Part shown: piece after piece, positions 25,658 through 33,857 of the stretch
Layout of the letters: every line of letters begins with the position of its first letter
Numbering within the stretch: position 1 is the stretch's first letter
Origin: Stigmatella aurantiaca
GTDB lineage: Bacteria; Myxococcota; Myxococcia; Myxococcales; Myxococcaceae
Reading direction: 5' to 3'
Length of the DNA stretch: 64,000 nt
Assembly (NCBI RefSeq): GCF_900109545.1
Contig: NZ_FOAP01000010.1
Location: 124,001-188,000 of the forward strand
Made by a program: the position numbers and the translations under genes
The notes under the pieces: model-generated
Databases searched by the model: none
Told to the model about the DNA's origin: nothing
Seen by the model: the letters and a program-made list of their open reading frames with translations, nothing else

Positions 25658-27253
25658 ATGGCCAAGCCCATTCAGATGCCGGCGCTTTCCCCCACCATGA
25701 AGGAGGGGAAGCTCGTCAAGTGGCTGAAGAAGGTGGGGGACAAGGTCTCCTCCGGGGATGCCATCGCCGAGGTGGAGACGGACAAGTCCAACCTCGAGGT
25801 GGAGGCGTACGACGACGGGGTCCTGCTGCAGATCCTCGTGCCCGAGGGGGAGCTGGCCCAGGTGGGCGCCCCCATCGCGTATGTGGGGGCCAAGGGCGAG
25901 AAGGTCGAGGCGGGTGGCAAGCCCTCCGCGCCCGCGGCGCCCCCCAAGGCCGAGACCCCGGCGGCTCCCGCCGCGGCCCCGAAGGCTCCCGAGGCGGCTC
26001 CCGCCTCCGGGGGTGACGGCATCCCCGTGCTCATGCCCGCGCTCTCCCCGACGATGAAGGAGGGCAAGGTCGTCAAGTGGCTGAAGAAGGTGGGAGACAA
26101 GGTCTCCTCCGGAGACGCCATCGCCGAGGTGGAGACGGACAAGTCCAACCTCGAGGTGGAGGCCTACGACGACGGGACGCTCACGAAGATCCTCGTGGAC
26201 GCGGACCAGGTGGCGCAGGTGGGAGCCCCCATCGCGTACATCTCGGGCAAGGGCGGCAAGGCGGCGGCGGCACCGGCTCCCGCGGCGTCCAAGCCCGCGG
26301 CGCCCAGTGCGGCTCCTGCCGCGCCCGCTCCGAAGGCCGAGGCTCCGGCCCCGGCGGCGGCGCCTCGTCCGGCTCAGGCCGGAGGCCGCGTTCGCGCGAG
26401 CCCGCTGGCCCGGAAGATGGCGAGCACGCAGGGCGTGGATCTGGCCGCGGTTCACGGCTCGGGTCCGCTCGGACGCGTCGTGAAGCGGGACATCGAGGCC
26501 GCGCTGGCGCAGGGTCCTGCGGCGGCGAAGAAGGCTCCCGAGGCTCCGGCTCGCGCGGCGGCTCCGGGCAGCCGTCCGGCCCCGAAGACGATCCCCATCT
26601 CGAACATGCGCAAGGTCATCTCGCAGCGCATGAGCGAGGTGAAGCCGGGCGTGCCCCACTTCTACCTGACGGTGGACGTGGAGATGGACGCGGCGATGAA
26701 GATCCGCGACGAGGCCAAGGCGCTGGAGTCCAAGGTCTCCGTCAACGACATCATCGTGAAGGCGGTGGCCGTCGCCCTGCGCCGCTCTCCGAAGATGAAC
26801 GTGTCGCTGCAGGGCAACAACATCCTGCAGTTCGCCACGGCGGATGTGGGCATCGCGGTGGCCATCGAGGATGGCCTCATCACGCCCATCATCAAGGACG
26901 CGGATCAGAAGGGACTGCAGACCATCTCCGCCGAGGCGCGCGAGCTGGCCGAGCGGGCCCGGAAGAAGGCCCTGAAGCCGGAGGAGTACACCGGCGGGTC
27001 CATCACGGTGTCCAACCTGGGCATGTACGGCATCGACCAGTTCGTCGCCGTCATCAACCCGCCGCAGGCCGCCATCATCGCGGTCGGGGCCGTGGCGGAC
27101 AAGGCGGTGGTGCGTGACGGGCAGCTCGCGGTGAGGAAGATCCTCACGGTGACGCTCTCGGGCGACCACCGGGTCATCGACGGTGCCACGGGCGCCGAGT
27201 ACCTGCGCGAGCTGAAGAACCTGCTCGAGCACCCGATGCGGCTGCTGTTCTAG
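25658..27253 (+). CDS. pdhC: Dihydrolipoamide acetyltransferase (E2) with two lipoyl domains
   Basis: 531 residues forming the core of the pyruvate dehydrogenase complex. Two N-terminal lipoyl domains carry the lipoylated lysines K43 and K162 in ETDKSNLE; both are followed by Ala/Pro-rich flexible linkers. Next is the E1/E3-binding domain (RASPLARKMASTQGVDL, about 243-280) and the acetyltransferase domain with the catalytic SGDHRVIDG (H504). The lipoyl domains are almost identical at the DNA level (see repeat entry). No dihydrolipoamide dehydrogenase gene follows, so E3 is encoded elsewhere. A hairpin ends the operon at 27264-27299. Confidence 0.96.
   Translation: MAKPIQMPALSPTMKEGKLVKWLKKVGDKVSSGDAIAEVETDKSNLEVEAYDDGVLLQILVPEGELAQVGAPIAYVGAKGEKVEAGGKPSAPAAPPKAETPAAPAAAPKAPEAAPASGGDGIPVLMPALSPTMKEGKVVKWLKKVGDKVSSGDAIAEVETDKSNLEVEAYDDGTLTKILVDADQVAQVGAPIAYISGKGGKAAAAPAPAASKPAAPSAAPAAPAPKAEAPAPAAAPRPAQAGGRVRASPLARKMASTQGVDLAAVHGSGPLGRVVKRDIEAALAQGPAAAKKAPEAPARAAAPGSRPAPKTIPISNMRKVISQRMSEVKPGVPHFYLTVDVEMDAAMKIRDEAKALESKVSVNDIIVKAVAVALRRSPKMNVSLQGNNILQFATADVGIAVAIEDGLITPIIKDADQKGLQTISAEARELAERARKKALKPEEYTGGSITVSNLGMYGIDQFVAVINPPQAAIIAVGAVADKAVVRDGQLAVRKILTVTLSGDHRVIDGATGAEYLRELKNLLEHPMRLLF
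25697..26176 (+). repeat. Near-identical lipoyl-domain direct repeat in pdhC
   Basis: 25697-25819 and 26054-26176 (123 bp each, 357 bp apart) differ at only six bases by direct comparison, with one amino-acid change (L to V). Such similarity at the DNA level points to recent duplication or to gene conversion keeping the copies alike. Confidence 0.9.
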
Positions 27254-27263
27254 CCTCCGTGTG

Positions 27264-27299
27264 CACGCGGGCCGCCATGCGAGAACATGGCGGCCCGTG
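27264..27299. terminator. Hairpin at the end of the pdh operon
   Basis: GGGCCGCCATG (27269-27279) pairs perfectly with CATGGCGGCCC (27286-27296) around a 6-base loop; outer CAC/GTG pairs extend the stem past a 2-base bulge. It lies between convergent genes (pdhC and the small gene at 27329-27520) and probably serves both. No T-run follows. Confidence 0.65.
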
Positions 27300-27328
27300 G
27301 GCCCAGGGCCGCGGCGGTGTCGCGGCGG

Positions 27329-27520
27329 CTAGGTGTCTTCCATGTCCTTCTCCAGCTTGCGCTGGGCCTCGGTGACATCCGCCTGTGCCTCGCGCGGCGT
27401 CTCCGTGGGAAGGTCCTCCTCGTGCTCCTTCGAGCGGCCCTGAATGCCAGGCCAAGGCTCCGGCCGGGTCGCTTGGGGGTGCTTGATCTCCTCTGCGTAG
27501 CCCTTGTCCTTCTTCGCCAT
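27329..27520 (-). CDS. Small charged protein of unknown function
   Basis: 63 residues beginning MAKKDKGYAEEIKHPQATRP, rich in Lys, Glu, Asp and Arg and probably largely disordered or helical (EAQADVTEAQRKLEKDMED). ATG 27520 is chosen because AGGAGG sits 6 bp upstream, an almost ideal ribosome site; longer in-frame versions lack one. The strong ribosome site and the shared hairpin with pdhC support a real gene. No function is recognised. Confidence 0.7.
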   Translation of the reverse strand: MAKKDKGYAEEIKHPQATRPEPWPGIQGRSKEHEEDLPTETPREAQADVTEAQRKLEKDMEDT

Positions 27521-27673
27521 CCCATGCCTCCTGTGGGGTGTCCGCCCAACGAAGGTGGGGTGGGGGAATGAAAGTGACCAGGGGCGCATGGAGCCGGCGC
27601 TTGCTGCCTTGGCCGCTCTCCGGGCAGCAAAAAGTTCCCGCACGGCTCCTGTTCGCTGTTTAACTTAGGGCCA

Positions 27674-27973
27674 ATGAACGACGACATGACGCGAGCCCGT
27701 TCAACCGCCGAGGGACGTGGAGCCGATGCCCATGCCCCGGTGGAGTCCTCTCCCCCCGCTTCGCTCCGGAAGGCCCTGGAAGGCGCGGTGTTTCCGCTCT
27801 CGGCGGAGCAACTGGTTCATGTCGCCCGGGAGAACGGTGCCCCTGCCACCCTCCTCACCCTGCTCAGCGCGCTTCCCCGGAAGCCGTTCGCTTCGCTGGA
27901 GGTGGTGGAGTTCTCCTTGTTGGATCACACCCCGCGTGCGGCCCCGGTCGAGGAGCCTTCCTCGTCGGGCTAG
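27674..27973 (+). CDS. Small DUF2795-type protein
   Basis: 99 residues. The core SLRKALEGAVFPLSAEQLVHV plus ENGAPATLLTLLSALPRKPFASLEVVEFSL fits the DUF2795 pattern (an LEG-x2-FP start, a helix with E/N-GA, then L-x-x-LP and a final F/Y-x-S-x-x-(D/E)V strand). Proteins of this type are small, soluble and of unknown function. Both ends (N-terminal 30 and C-terminal 12 residues) look disordered. The ribosome site is weak (AGGG). A stand-alone gene with 119 bp before the next start. Confidence 0.75.
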   Translation: MNDDMTRARSTAEGRGADAHAPVESSPPASLRKALEGAVFPLSAEQLVHVARENGAPATLLTLLSALPRKPFASLEVVEFSLLDHTPRAAPVEEPSSSG

Positions 27974-28092
27974 GACGCGGTGCGTCAGGAGCCCAGGCGG
28001 GCCGCCTTCCGGTGCTTCACGCATGAAGGGCCAGGAGGGGCGATGCACGGAAGAGCGGTGGGGTTATTCTGTGAGGACCCGGTCCGGCTTCC

Positions 28093-29277
28093 ATGGAAGG
28101 ACAGGCCGGGCTGCACGCCATGACCCCCTCTGATCTTCCCGCGGTGCTCTACTGTGATGACGACGCCCTGAACCTCCGGGTGTTCGACGCCAACTTCGGG
28201 CAGCGCTTCCGCATCCTGCGTTGCTCGTCGCCCAATGAAGCGCTGACCGTGCTGGAGCAGCGGCGCGGCGACATCGGCGTCGTCATCTCCGACCAGCGGA
28301 TGCCGGGCATGAGTGGCGTGGAGCTGCTGGAGCGGGCGCGCACGCTGGCCCCGGATGCCAAGCGCATGCTCGTCACGGCCTATGCGGATCTCCAGGCCGT
28401 GGTGGACGCTGTCAACCGTGGGCAGGTGACGCGCTACTTCGTCAAGCCGTGGGACCGGGCGGAGATGCTCGCCGCGCTCGAGGACGCCCTGAAGATCGCC
28501 CGGCTGGAGCTGAAGATCCGCCAGGTGGAAGGCCGGATGATGAAGGCCGAGCGCCTGGCCACGCTGGGGCAGGTGACGGCCGGCATCGCCCACGAGCTGA
28601 TGGGGCCGGTGGGCTACCTCTCGCAGAACGTGGTCTCCCTGCGCCGGGACATGGAGTCCATCATCGCCTACGTGAACAAGCACCTGGAGGAGGACCCGCA
28701 TCCGGCCGTGGCGGAGACGGTGAAGGACTTGCCCGCGCTCATTGGGGACCTCGCCACGGGCACCGAGCACCTGCGGCAGGTGGCCAACGGGTTGAAGGCC
28801 CAGGCGCGGGGCGATGAGACGGAGCAGGCGGCGGAGGTGTCCGAGGTGGTGTCCTTCGCGGTGAAGCTCGCTCGCGCGGAGGTGCGGGACCGGGCCCGGC
28901 TCACCAGCAGTGGCGACGCGATGCGCGTGCTGTTCGGCCCGGTGAAGCTCTGCCAGGTGCTGCTCAACCTCATCGTGAACGCCGCGCAGGCCATGGAGGG
29001 CGTCCAGCGCACCGGCCGCATCGACGTGCGGTGGGCGCAGCAGGACCGCTGGGTCACCATCACCGTCGCGGACAACGGGTGCGGCATTCCGCTGGAGCTC
29101 CAGGAGAAGGTCTTCCAGCCGCTCTTCACCACCAAGCCCGTGGGCATTGGCACCGGGCTGGGGCTGTCCATCTGCAAGGAGCTGGTCACGCAGTACGGCG
29201 GCAAGCTCCAGCTCACCTCCGTGCCGGGCGAGGGCACGGAGATCAACATCACGGTCCTCCGGGCGCCGATGCCTTGA
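28093..29277 (+). CDS. Receiver-histidine kinase hybrid (REC at the N-terminus)
   Basis: 394 residues, no membrane segment. An N-terminal receiver (about 15-135) has acidic residues D22-D24, phospho-acceptor D67 in VVISDQRMPGMSG and lysine in FVKPW. A HisKA-like dimerisation helix has the phospho-accepting H167 in AGIAHELMGP, followed by a HATPase domain with N box LNLIVNAAQAMEG, G1 DNGCGIP and G2 GTGLGLSI. All catalytic motifs are intact, so this is a soluble kinase controlled by its own receiver. A second ATG at 28120 is a possible start. Its 3' end overlaps a convergent gene by 29 bp. Confidence 0.9.
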   Translation: MEGQAGLHAMTPSDLPAVLYCDDDALNLRVFDANFGQRFRILRCSSPNEALTVLEQRRGDIGVVISDQRMPGMSGVELLERARTLAPDAKRMLVTAYADLQAVVDAVNRGQVTRYFVKPWDRAEMLAALEDALKIARLELKIRQVEGRMMKAERLATLGQVTAGIAHELMGPVGYLSQNVVSLRRDMESIIAYVNKHLEEDPHPAVAETVKDLPALIGDLATGTEHLRQVANGLKAQARGDETEQAAEVSEVVSFAVKLARAEVRDRARLTSSGDAMRVLFGPVKLCQVLLNLIVNAAQAMEGVQRTGRIDVRWAQQDRWVTITVADNGCGIPLELQEKVFQPLFTTKPVGIGTGLGLSICKELVTQYGGKLQLTSVPGEGTEINITVLRAPMP

Positions 29278-29830
29278 GCCCAAAGGCATTGCGGAGCATC
29301 CGCCAGACGCGGCGGAGCGTCTCCTCCTCCGCGGGGAGGATGTGCTCCACCAGCACGGCCTGCCGCGGGGGTTGATCGGGCGCCTCGCGCCATTCCACGA
29401 CGATGGCCCGGAGGCCTGGGCCCCGGGGCACCACCTCCACCGAGGTGACGTCGTCAAAGGGGACAACGTGGGTACGTGTCGCCCCGGGGGCCCACGTCAG
29501 GTGCTCCACCCGGAGTGTCTCCGTGCGGAAGTGCAGGGCGAAGCGGCGCCGGGCCAGCCGGCCTTCGAGCCGGAGCCCCAGTCCCACCAGGGCGGCGGCC
29601 AGGAGCCCCCAGGCCACCGGGGGGGCCAGGTGGGAGGGGGCGCTCAGCAGGGTGCCCACGCTGCCCAGGCCACACAGGGCCGCCCCCAGCAGGCACAGCT
29701 CGGGCAGCAGGCGCCGCGTCCAAGAGGTGGGTCGGGATTCTCCCACCAGGCGCCCCTCGTCATAGCGCAGGTGGACGTCCCCGAGCCGGGGGGGGATGCG
29801 GTTTTCCACCAGGGCGTCGGCGAAACTCAC
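29249..29830 (-). CDS. Small membrane protein of unknown function
   Basis: 193 residues: a short N-terminal part with a beta strand (DVHLRYDEGRLVGES), two membrane helices (ELCLLGAALCGLGSVGTLL and VAWGLLAAALVGLGLRL, about 45-85), then a soluble domain that reads like a PH-type beta domain (FRTETLRVEHLTW, VVPFDDVTSVEVVPRG, RAIVVEWREA), as in bacterial bPH-type membrane proteins. Start is GTG 29830 with a poly-G stretch in place of a clean ribosome site. The 3' end overlaps the kinase gene by 29 bp; 68 bp separate its start from a divergent response regulator gene. Confidence 0.7.
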   Translation of the reverse strand: MSFADALVENRIPPRLGDVHLRYDEGRLVGESRPTSWTRRLLPELCLLGAALCGLGSVGTLLSAPSHLAPPVAWGLLAAALVGLGLRLEGRLARRRFALHFRTETLRVEHLTWAPGATRTHVVPFDDVTSVEVVPRGPGLRAIVVEWREAPDQPPRQAVLVEHILPAEEETLRRVWRMLRNAFGLKASAPGGP

Positions 29831-29898
29831 CCCCCCAGAATAGGACGTCTCGCCTCGCCGCTCGAAGTTGCTCGCAAGCTGTGAGATCCTGGGCCCGC

Positions 29899-30870
29899 AT
29901 GGATTTGCCGTTCGAAATCGAGGAGGAGGAGGAGCAAGGTGGCGGCGGGACGCTCGCTTCGACCGTTTTGCTGGTGGACGACGAGCTCGTGGTGCTGGAC
30001 ATCTGCACCCGGCTGCTGTCGCGCGAGCCGGACCTGCTGATCACCCAAGCCACCAGTGCCGAGGAAGCGCTGCCCCTGCTGCGGGCCCAGCGCTTCGATG
30101 TGCTGGTGACGGACAAGAACCTGCCCCAGATGAGCGGCATCGAGCTCATCGCCGCGGCCCGGCAGCTGCAGCCGTCCCTCGAGGCGATGATGATCACCGG
30201 CTACGCCAGCTCGGAGTCCGTCATCGCCGCCTTCGCCGCGGGGGCCAGCGACTACATTCTCAAGCCCTTCGATGACCTCCGGGTGCTGCGCGCCAAGGTG
30301 CGCGCCGCGCTGGAGCGCCGCACCGAGCGCATCCGCGGCCGGGAGCAGGCCCGTCACGTGGCCCGGCAGGCCTCGGCGCTCATCCTCGCCGGGAAGGATG
30401 CTCCGGAGCCGGCGCACCAGGCGCTGGAGGACGAGCTGCGCAACTACGAGCAGGCCGTGCAGAACGGCGCCATGAGCGGGCACGTGGCCGTGGTGGGCAG
30501 CACCGAGGCCGTGGAGTTGCTGCGCGCCGAAGGGTTCGAGGTGGCGAGCTTTCCGCCCACGCCCGCGGCCCTGGAGAGCGCCGACGTTGTCATCCTGGAG
30601 ACGGGCGAGCCCCAGTGGCGGGTGCTGGCCGAGCACCTCCAGTCCCGCACGCCGGACCTGCTGCTGCTCTCCAGCCCCCAGGCGGATCTCGCCGACCTGC
30701 TGGAGGCCATCAGCCTGCGGTTGGACCTGGTGGGCTTCGGCGCTTCCTCCACGACGCAGGGCCTGCCGGACCGGCTGCGGATGGTGCTGCTGCGCCGCTG
30801 CATCCAGCGCGCGCAGGACCGGCTCGCCACCGCCCTGGGCGCCTTTCACCAGAGCATTCCAGGCCGCTGA
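29899..30870 (+). CDS. Response regulator with a second, pseudo-receiver-like domain
   Basis: 323 residues. ATG 29899 opens with an acidic stretch, then a receiver (about 22-140) with D27-D28, phospho-acceptor D72 in VLVTDKNLPQMSG and lysine in YILKPFDD. A charged helix (about 140-200) leads to a C-terminal domain whose strand/helix order looks like another receiver (GHVAVVGSTEAVELLRAEGF, SADVVILETGEP) but without an aspartate at the phosphorylation site. No DNA-binding or enzymatic output domain is seen, so it may act by protein contact. Downstream is a hairpin shared with the tRNA genes. Confidence 0.85.
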   Translation: MDLPFEIEEEEEQGGGGTLASTVLLVDDELVVLDICTRLLSREPDLLITQATSAEEALPLLRAQRFDVLVTDKNLPQMSGIELIAAARQLQPSLEAMMITGYASSESVIAAFAAGASDYILKPFDDLRVLRAKVRAALERRTERIRGREQARHVARQASALILAGKDAPEPAHQALEDELRNYEQAVQNGAMSGHVAVVGSTEAVELLRAEGFEVASFPPTPAALESADVVILETGEPQWRVLAEHLQSRTPDLLLLSSPQADLADLLEAISLRLDLVGFGASSTTQGLPDRLRMVLLRRCIQRAQDRLATALGAFHQSIPGR

Positions 30871-30917
30871 GCCCTTCCGGGGGGAAGGGGCTCCGGCCGC
30901 TGTCGGCGCGGAGCCCG

Positions 30918-30957
30918 CAAAAGCGAAACGCCCGCCCTCCGTGAGGAGAGCGGGCGT
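30918..30957 (-). terminator. Intrinsic terminator for the tRNA genes
   Basis: On the minus strand, ACGCCCGC and GCGGGCGT (30950-30957 and 30928-30935) form a perfect 8-bp stem with an inner CTCC/GGAG helix and a 4-base loop, followed by TTTCGCTTTT. It lies just past tRNA-Glu. It can also fold on the plus strand behind the response regulator gene, though without a T-run there. Confidence 0.8.
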
Positions 30958-30962
30958 CTCAG

Positions 30963-31034
30963 TGACCCTGCCGGGATTCGAACCCGAGTTTGTGCCGTGA
31001 GAGGGCACCGTCCTAACCACTAGACGACAGGGCC
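30963..31034 (-). tRNA. tRNA-Glu (anticodon CTC)
   Basis: The minus strand folds as a full cloverleaf of 72 nt: acceptor GGCCCTG/CAGGGTC, D arm GTCTAGTGGTTAGGAC, anticodon stem GTGCC/GGCAC around CTCTCAC (anticodon CTC, reading GAG), T loop TTCGAAT, discriminator A. No CCA is encoded. Besides translation, tRNA-Glu supplies HemA. Confidence 0.97.
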
Positions 31035-31102
31035 GTCGTTGCTGCTGTTTCTGCGCCTTCAACTACCGCTTCGGCCACCTGACGTCAACCGAAGTTTTCA
31101 AG

Positions 31103-31173
31103 CTGGGGAACTAGGATTCGAACCTAGATAAGCAGAGTCAGAGTCTGCTGTCCTGCCGTTAGACGATTCCCCA
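31103..31173 (-). tRNA. tRNA-Gln (anticodon CTG)
   Basis: The minus strand folds as a 71-nt cloverleaf: acceptor TGGGGAA/TTCCCCA, D arm GTCTAACGGCAGGAC, anticodon stem GCAGA/TCTGC around CTCTGAC (anticodon CTG, reading CAG), T loop TTCGAAT, discriminator G. It is 68 bp upstream of tRNA-Glu and is probably on the same transcript. Confidence 0.97.
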
Positions 31174-31240
31174 AAAACTGCCGTGCTGCCTGCTGCGTCC
31201 TGCGAGGCCCTCACTACCACAACTTGCCGGGCCTCGTGAA

Positions 31241-31657
31241 CTACCGAGTTTTCTTTCCCGGCTTCGTCTCCGGCGCCTTCTTGGCGGGCTGCTTCGCCGA
31301 GGGCTGCGCCGGCACGATATAGATGCGAACTTCCTCGTTCGCCTCATAAATGTTCAGCCCCTCGAAATTCTTCCCCGAGGGGTTGACGATGTGAACCGCC
31401 TTCACGCCCGGCTGGTTGACGATCGATTTCCGCGAGAACGTCCCCGCGGGATAAACCGTCCGGTAGTACTTCAGGGTCTCCTCGAAGTCTCCAGGAGCCC
31501 GGTACCGGTTCTCGCCCACCTTCCGAGCGCCGTCAGGGAGCTGGGCTCCGTTGACGACCTCCGCCTCCGCCACCGTCACGCTCAGGGCCACGGCTGCGAC
31601 CCAAAGTGGGCGCGCCTTATAAAAACACCGGGTCAGCCTGTCAAGCGCTCGTGTCAT
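31241..31657 (-). CDS. Small exported protein of unknown function
   Basis: 138 residues. An N-terminal signal sequence (PLWVAAVALSVTVAEA, after a basic start) is followed by a compact domain (GAQLPDGARKVGENRYRAPG, then FEETLKYYRTVYP) and a Lys/Pro-rich, probably disordered tail (AKQPAKKAPETKPGKK). I recognise no family. It lies between gltX (63 bp upstream) and the two tRNA genes on the same strand. Start ATG 31657. Confidence 0.75.
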   Translation of the reverse strand: MTRALDRLTRCFYKARPLWVAAVALSVTVAEAEVVNGAQLPDGARKVGENRYRAPGDFEETLKYYRTVYPAGTFSRKSIVNQPGVKAVHIVNPSGKNFEGLNIYEANEEVRIYIVPAQPSAKQPAKKAPETKPGKKTR

Positions 31658-31720
31658 CGGGGGTCACCCTAGTGCCCCCCTCCCGCGGCGTCCACCGCGT
31701 TTCGGGGGCCCTCACATGGA

Positions 31721-33157
31721 TTATTGCGGGCCCCGGGCCAGTGCGGCATCCAGCCGCCGCAGCGCCTCGTCCTTCCCCAGCAACTGGAGCGTCTCGCCGA
31801 TGCCGGGGCTCGTGGTGTTGCCCGTCACCGCCACGCGGACGGGCTGGGCCACCTTGCCCATGCCCACGCCGGCCCGCTCGCTCACGGTCTTGATGACCGC
31901 GTCCAGGGCGGCCACCTCCCAGCCGGACAGGGAGGCAGCCTCCTCCCGGACCTGGCGCAGGAGCGCCAGCGAGTCGCCCGCGAGGTGCTTGGCGGCGGCC
32001 TTCTCGTCCAGCGTCACGCCCTGCTTGAGGTAGGGTAGGGCCATGGTGGCCATCTCCACCAGCGTCTTGGCGCGCTCGCGGAAGGCCAGCACGAACCGCT
32101 CCAGGCGCACGTCGTCGGCGGCGAGCGTCTGTCCCTGCTGGGCGAGGAAGGGCGCCAGCCGGGCGGCGATGTCCGAGGGGGGCAGCGTCTTCAGGTAGTG
32201 CTGGTTGAGCCACAGCAGCTTGTCCGGGTTCCACACGCCGGAGGTGGAGCCCACGTCCTTGAAGTCGAACCACTCGGTCATCTGCGGGCGCGAGATGACC
32301 TCCTCGTTGCCGTGGCTCCAGCCCAGGCGGATGACGAAGTTGAGCAGGGCCTCCGGCAGGATGCCGTTGGCCTTGTGCAACATCACGTCGGCCTCCTTGT
32401 GCTTGCGCTTGGAGAGCTTCTCGCGGTCCGGGCCCAGGATGAGCGGCAGGTGGGCGAAGCGGGGCGGCTCCCAGCCCAGCGCCTGGTAGAGCATCAGCTG
32501 CGGGAAGGTGGAGTTGACGTGCTCCTGCCCGCGCGACACCACGGTGATGTCCATCAGGTGGTCATCGATGACGCAGCCGTAGTTGTAGAGGGGGATGCCG
32601 TCCCCGCGCAGCATGACCCAGTCATCCAGGTCCGAGTACTCCTTGGTGATTTTCCCCAGCACCAGGTCGTCGAAGGACACGGAGCCCTCGGCCGAGGGCA
32701 TCTTGAAGCGCACGACGGAAGCGCGGCCCTCGGGGGCCTCCTTGCGGTCCCGGCAGGTGCCCTCATATTTGTAGGCGCGGCCTTCCTTCTCGGCCTGCGC
32801 GCGCCGCTCGCGGATCTCCTCCTGGGTGCAGTAGCAGCGGTAGGCCTTGCCCGCGGCGATGAGCTGATCCGCGTGGTCGCGGTAGGTGTCCAGGCGCTGC
32901 GTCTGGAAGTAGGGCGCGTGGGGGCCTTCCTTCTCGGGGCCCTCGTCCCAGCCGATGTCGAGCCACTTGAGGCCGTCCAGGATGGCCTTCAGCGACTCGG
33001 GCGTGGAGCGCTCCAGGTCCGTGTCCTCGATGCGCAGGATGAAGGTGCCACCGAAGCGGCGTGCGTAGAGGTAGTTGAAGAGCGCGGTCCGGGCACCACC
33101 GATGTGGAGGTAGCCGGTTGGCGAGGGAGCGAAGCGGACGCGAAGGGGGGAGGCCAT
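31721..33157 (-). CDS. gltX: Glutamyl-tRNA synthetase
   Basis: 478 residues from ATG 33157; a longer in-frame start adds 27 residues without family similarity. Class I synthetase: HIGG of the HIGH motif at 18-21 within VRFAPSPTGYLHIGGAR, and the KMSKS equivalent KLSKR near 247. Charges tRNA-Glu with glutamate; whether it also charges tRNA-Gln (non-discriminating type) cannot be decided here. tRNA-Gln and tRNA-Glu genes lie downstream on the same strand. The upstream gap to a divergent gene is 112 bp. Confidence 0.95.
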   Translation of the reverse strand: MASPLRVRFAPSPTGYLHIGGARTALFNYLYARRFGGTFILRIEDTDLERSTPESLKAILDGLKWLDIGWDEGPEKEGPHAPYFQTQRLDTYRDHADQLIAAGKAYRCYCTQEEIRERRAQAEKEGRAYKYEGTCRDRKEAPEGRASVVRFKMPSAEGSVSFDDLVLGKITKEYSDLDDWVMLRGDGIPLYNYGCVIDDHLMDITVVSRGQEHVNSTFPQLMLYQALGWEPPRFAHLPLILGPDREKLSKRKHKEADVMLHKANGILPEALLNFVIRLGWSHGNEEVISRPQMTEWFDFKDVGSTSGVWNPDKLLWLNQHYLKTLPPSDIAARLAPFLAQQGQTLAADDVRLERFVLAFRERAKTLVEMATMALPYLKQGVTLDEKAAAKHLAGDSLALLRQVREEAASLSGWEVAALDAVIKTVSERAGVGMGKVAQPVRVAVTGNTTSPGIGETLQLLGKDEALRRLDAALARGPQ

Positions 33158-33269
33158 AGGGAGCAGGCGCGGGATAGCAAGGGGACGCAGGGTGGTCAAC
33201 GCGGCTCCCTCATGGGCCGCGCACAACGCCGGATTCATGAGTTAGACTGAAGGGTACCGAGGTGCATCC

Positions 33270-33857
33270 ATGAAATTGCCTTTCGCGTTCCGAGCCCTGC
33301 TGGCCGTTGCCTGGTTGCTCGGGATGCCTGCGTCCGCGTCCACGATGCTCCAGTTGGAGCTCTCTGCCCTGTCGCACGCCTCCGATGCCGTCATTCATGG
33401 GACGGTCCGCCGGGTGGAGAGCCGGTGGAGCCGGGACCACCGCCGCATCCTCACGGACGTCGAGATTGAAGTCTCCGACGCCCTCAAGGGGCAGCCGGGC
33501 AGCACCGTGCTCCTCATTCAGCCGGGTGGGCGCGTGGGTGACATCGGGCAGGTGGTGAGCGGCATGGCCTCGTTCACGCAGGGCGAGGAAGTCGTTGTCT
33601 TCCTGGAGCGCCGGGGCCCCCGGGCCTTTGGCCTGGTGGGGCTGTCCCAGGGCAAGTACGAGGTGCTCCGGGCCGAGGACTCCCGGTCCGCGCTCGCCGT
33701 GCCCGCGGCCAAGGACGTGCGCCTGCTGGACCCGAAGACGCACCAGCCCTCGGCCTCCGCGCCCCGGACGATGGGGCTCGAGGAGCTGAAGGCCGCCATC
33801 CGCGCCGCCCTGCGGCAGCCCAAGCCAGAAGGGGCTGGCAAGGAGTCCCGCCCGTGA
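33270..33857 (+). CDS. Small secreted protein, paralogue of 3667-4212
   Basis: 195 residues with a signal peptide (LLAVAWLLGMPASAS, cleavage near residue 23). The mature part matches the protein at 3667-4212 by eye: LSHASDAVIHGTV corresponds to LVQASDRVVLARV, FTQGEEVVVFLER to LTEGETALFFLRC, and FGLVGLSQGKYEVL to CGLVGLGAGKSPVM. The C-terminus is charged and less conserved. A GAGG site lies 7 bp before ATG 33270. GTGA overlap with the following metzincin gene. The family is not one I can name; its constant linkage to MYXO-CTERM proteases is the only functional clue. Confidence 0.85.
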   Translation: MKLPFAFRALLAVAWLLGMPASASTMLQLELSALSHASDAVIHGTVRRVESRWSRDHRRILTDVEIEVSDALKGQPGSTVLLIQPGGRVGDIGQVVSGMASFTQGEEVVVFLERRGPRAFGLVGLSQGKYEVLRAEDSRSALAVPAAKDVRLLDPKTHQPSASAPRTMGLEELKAAIRAALRQPKPEGAGKESRP

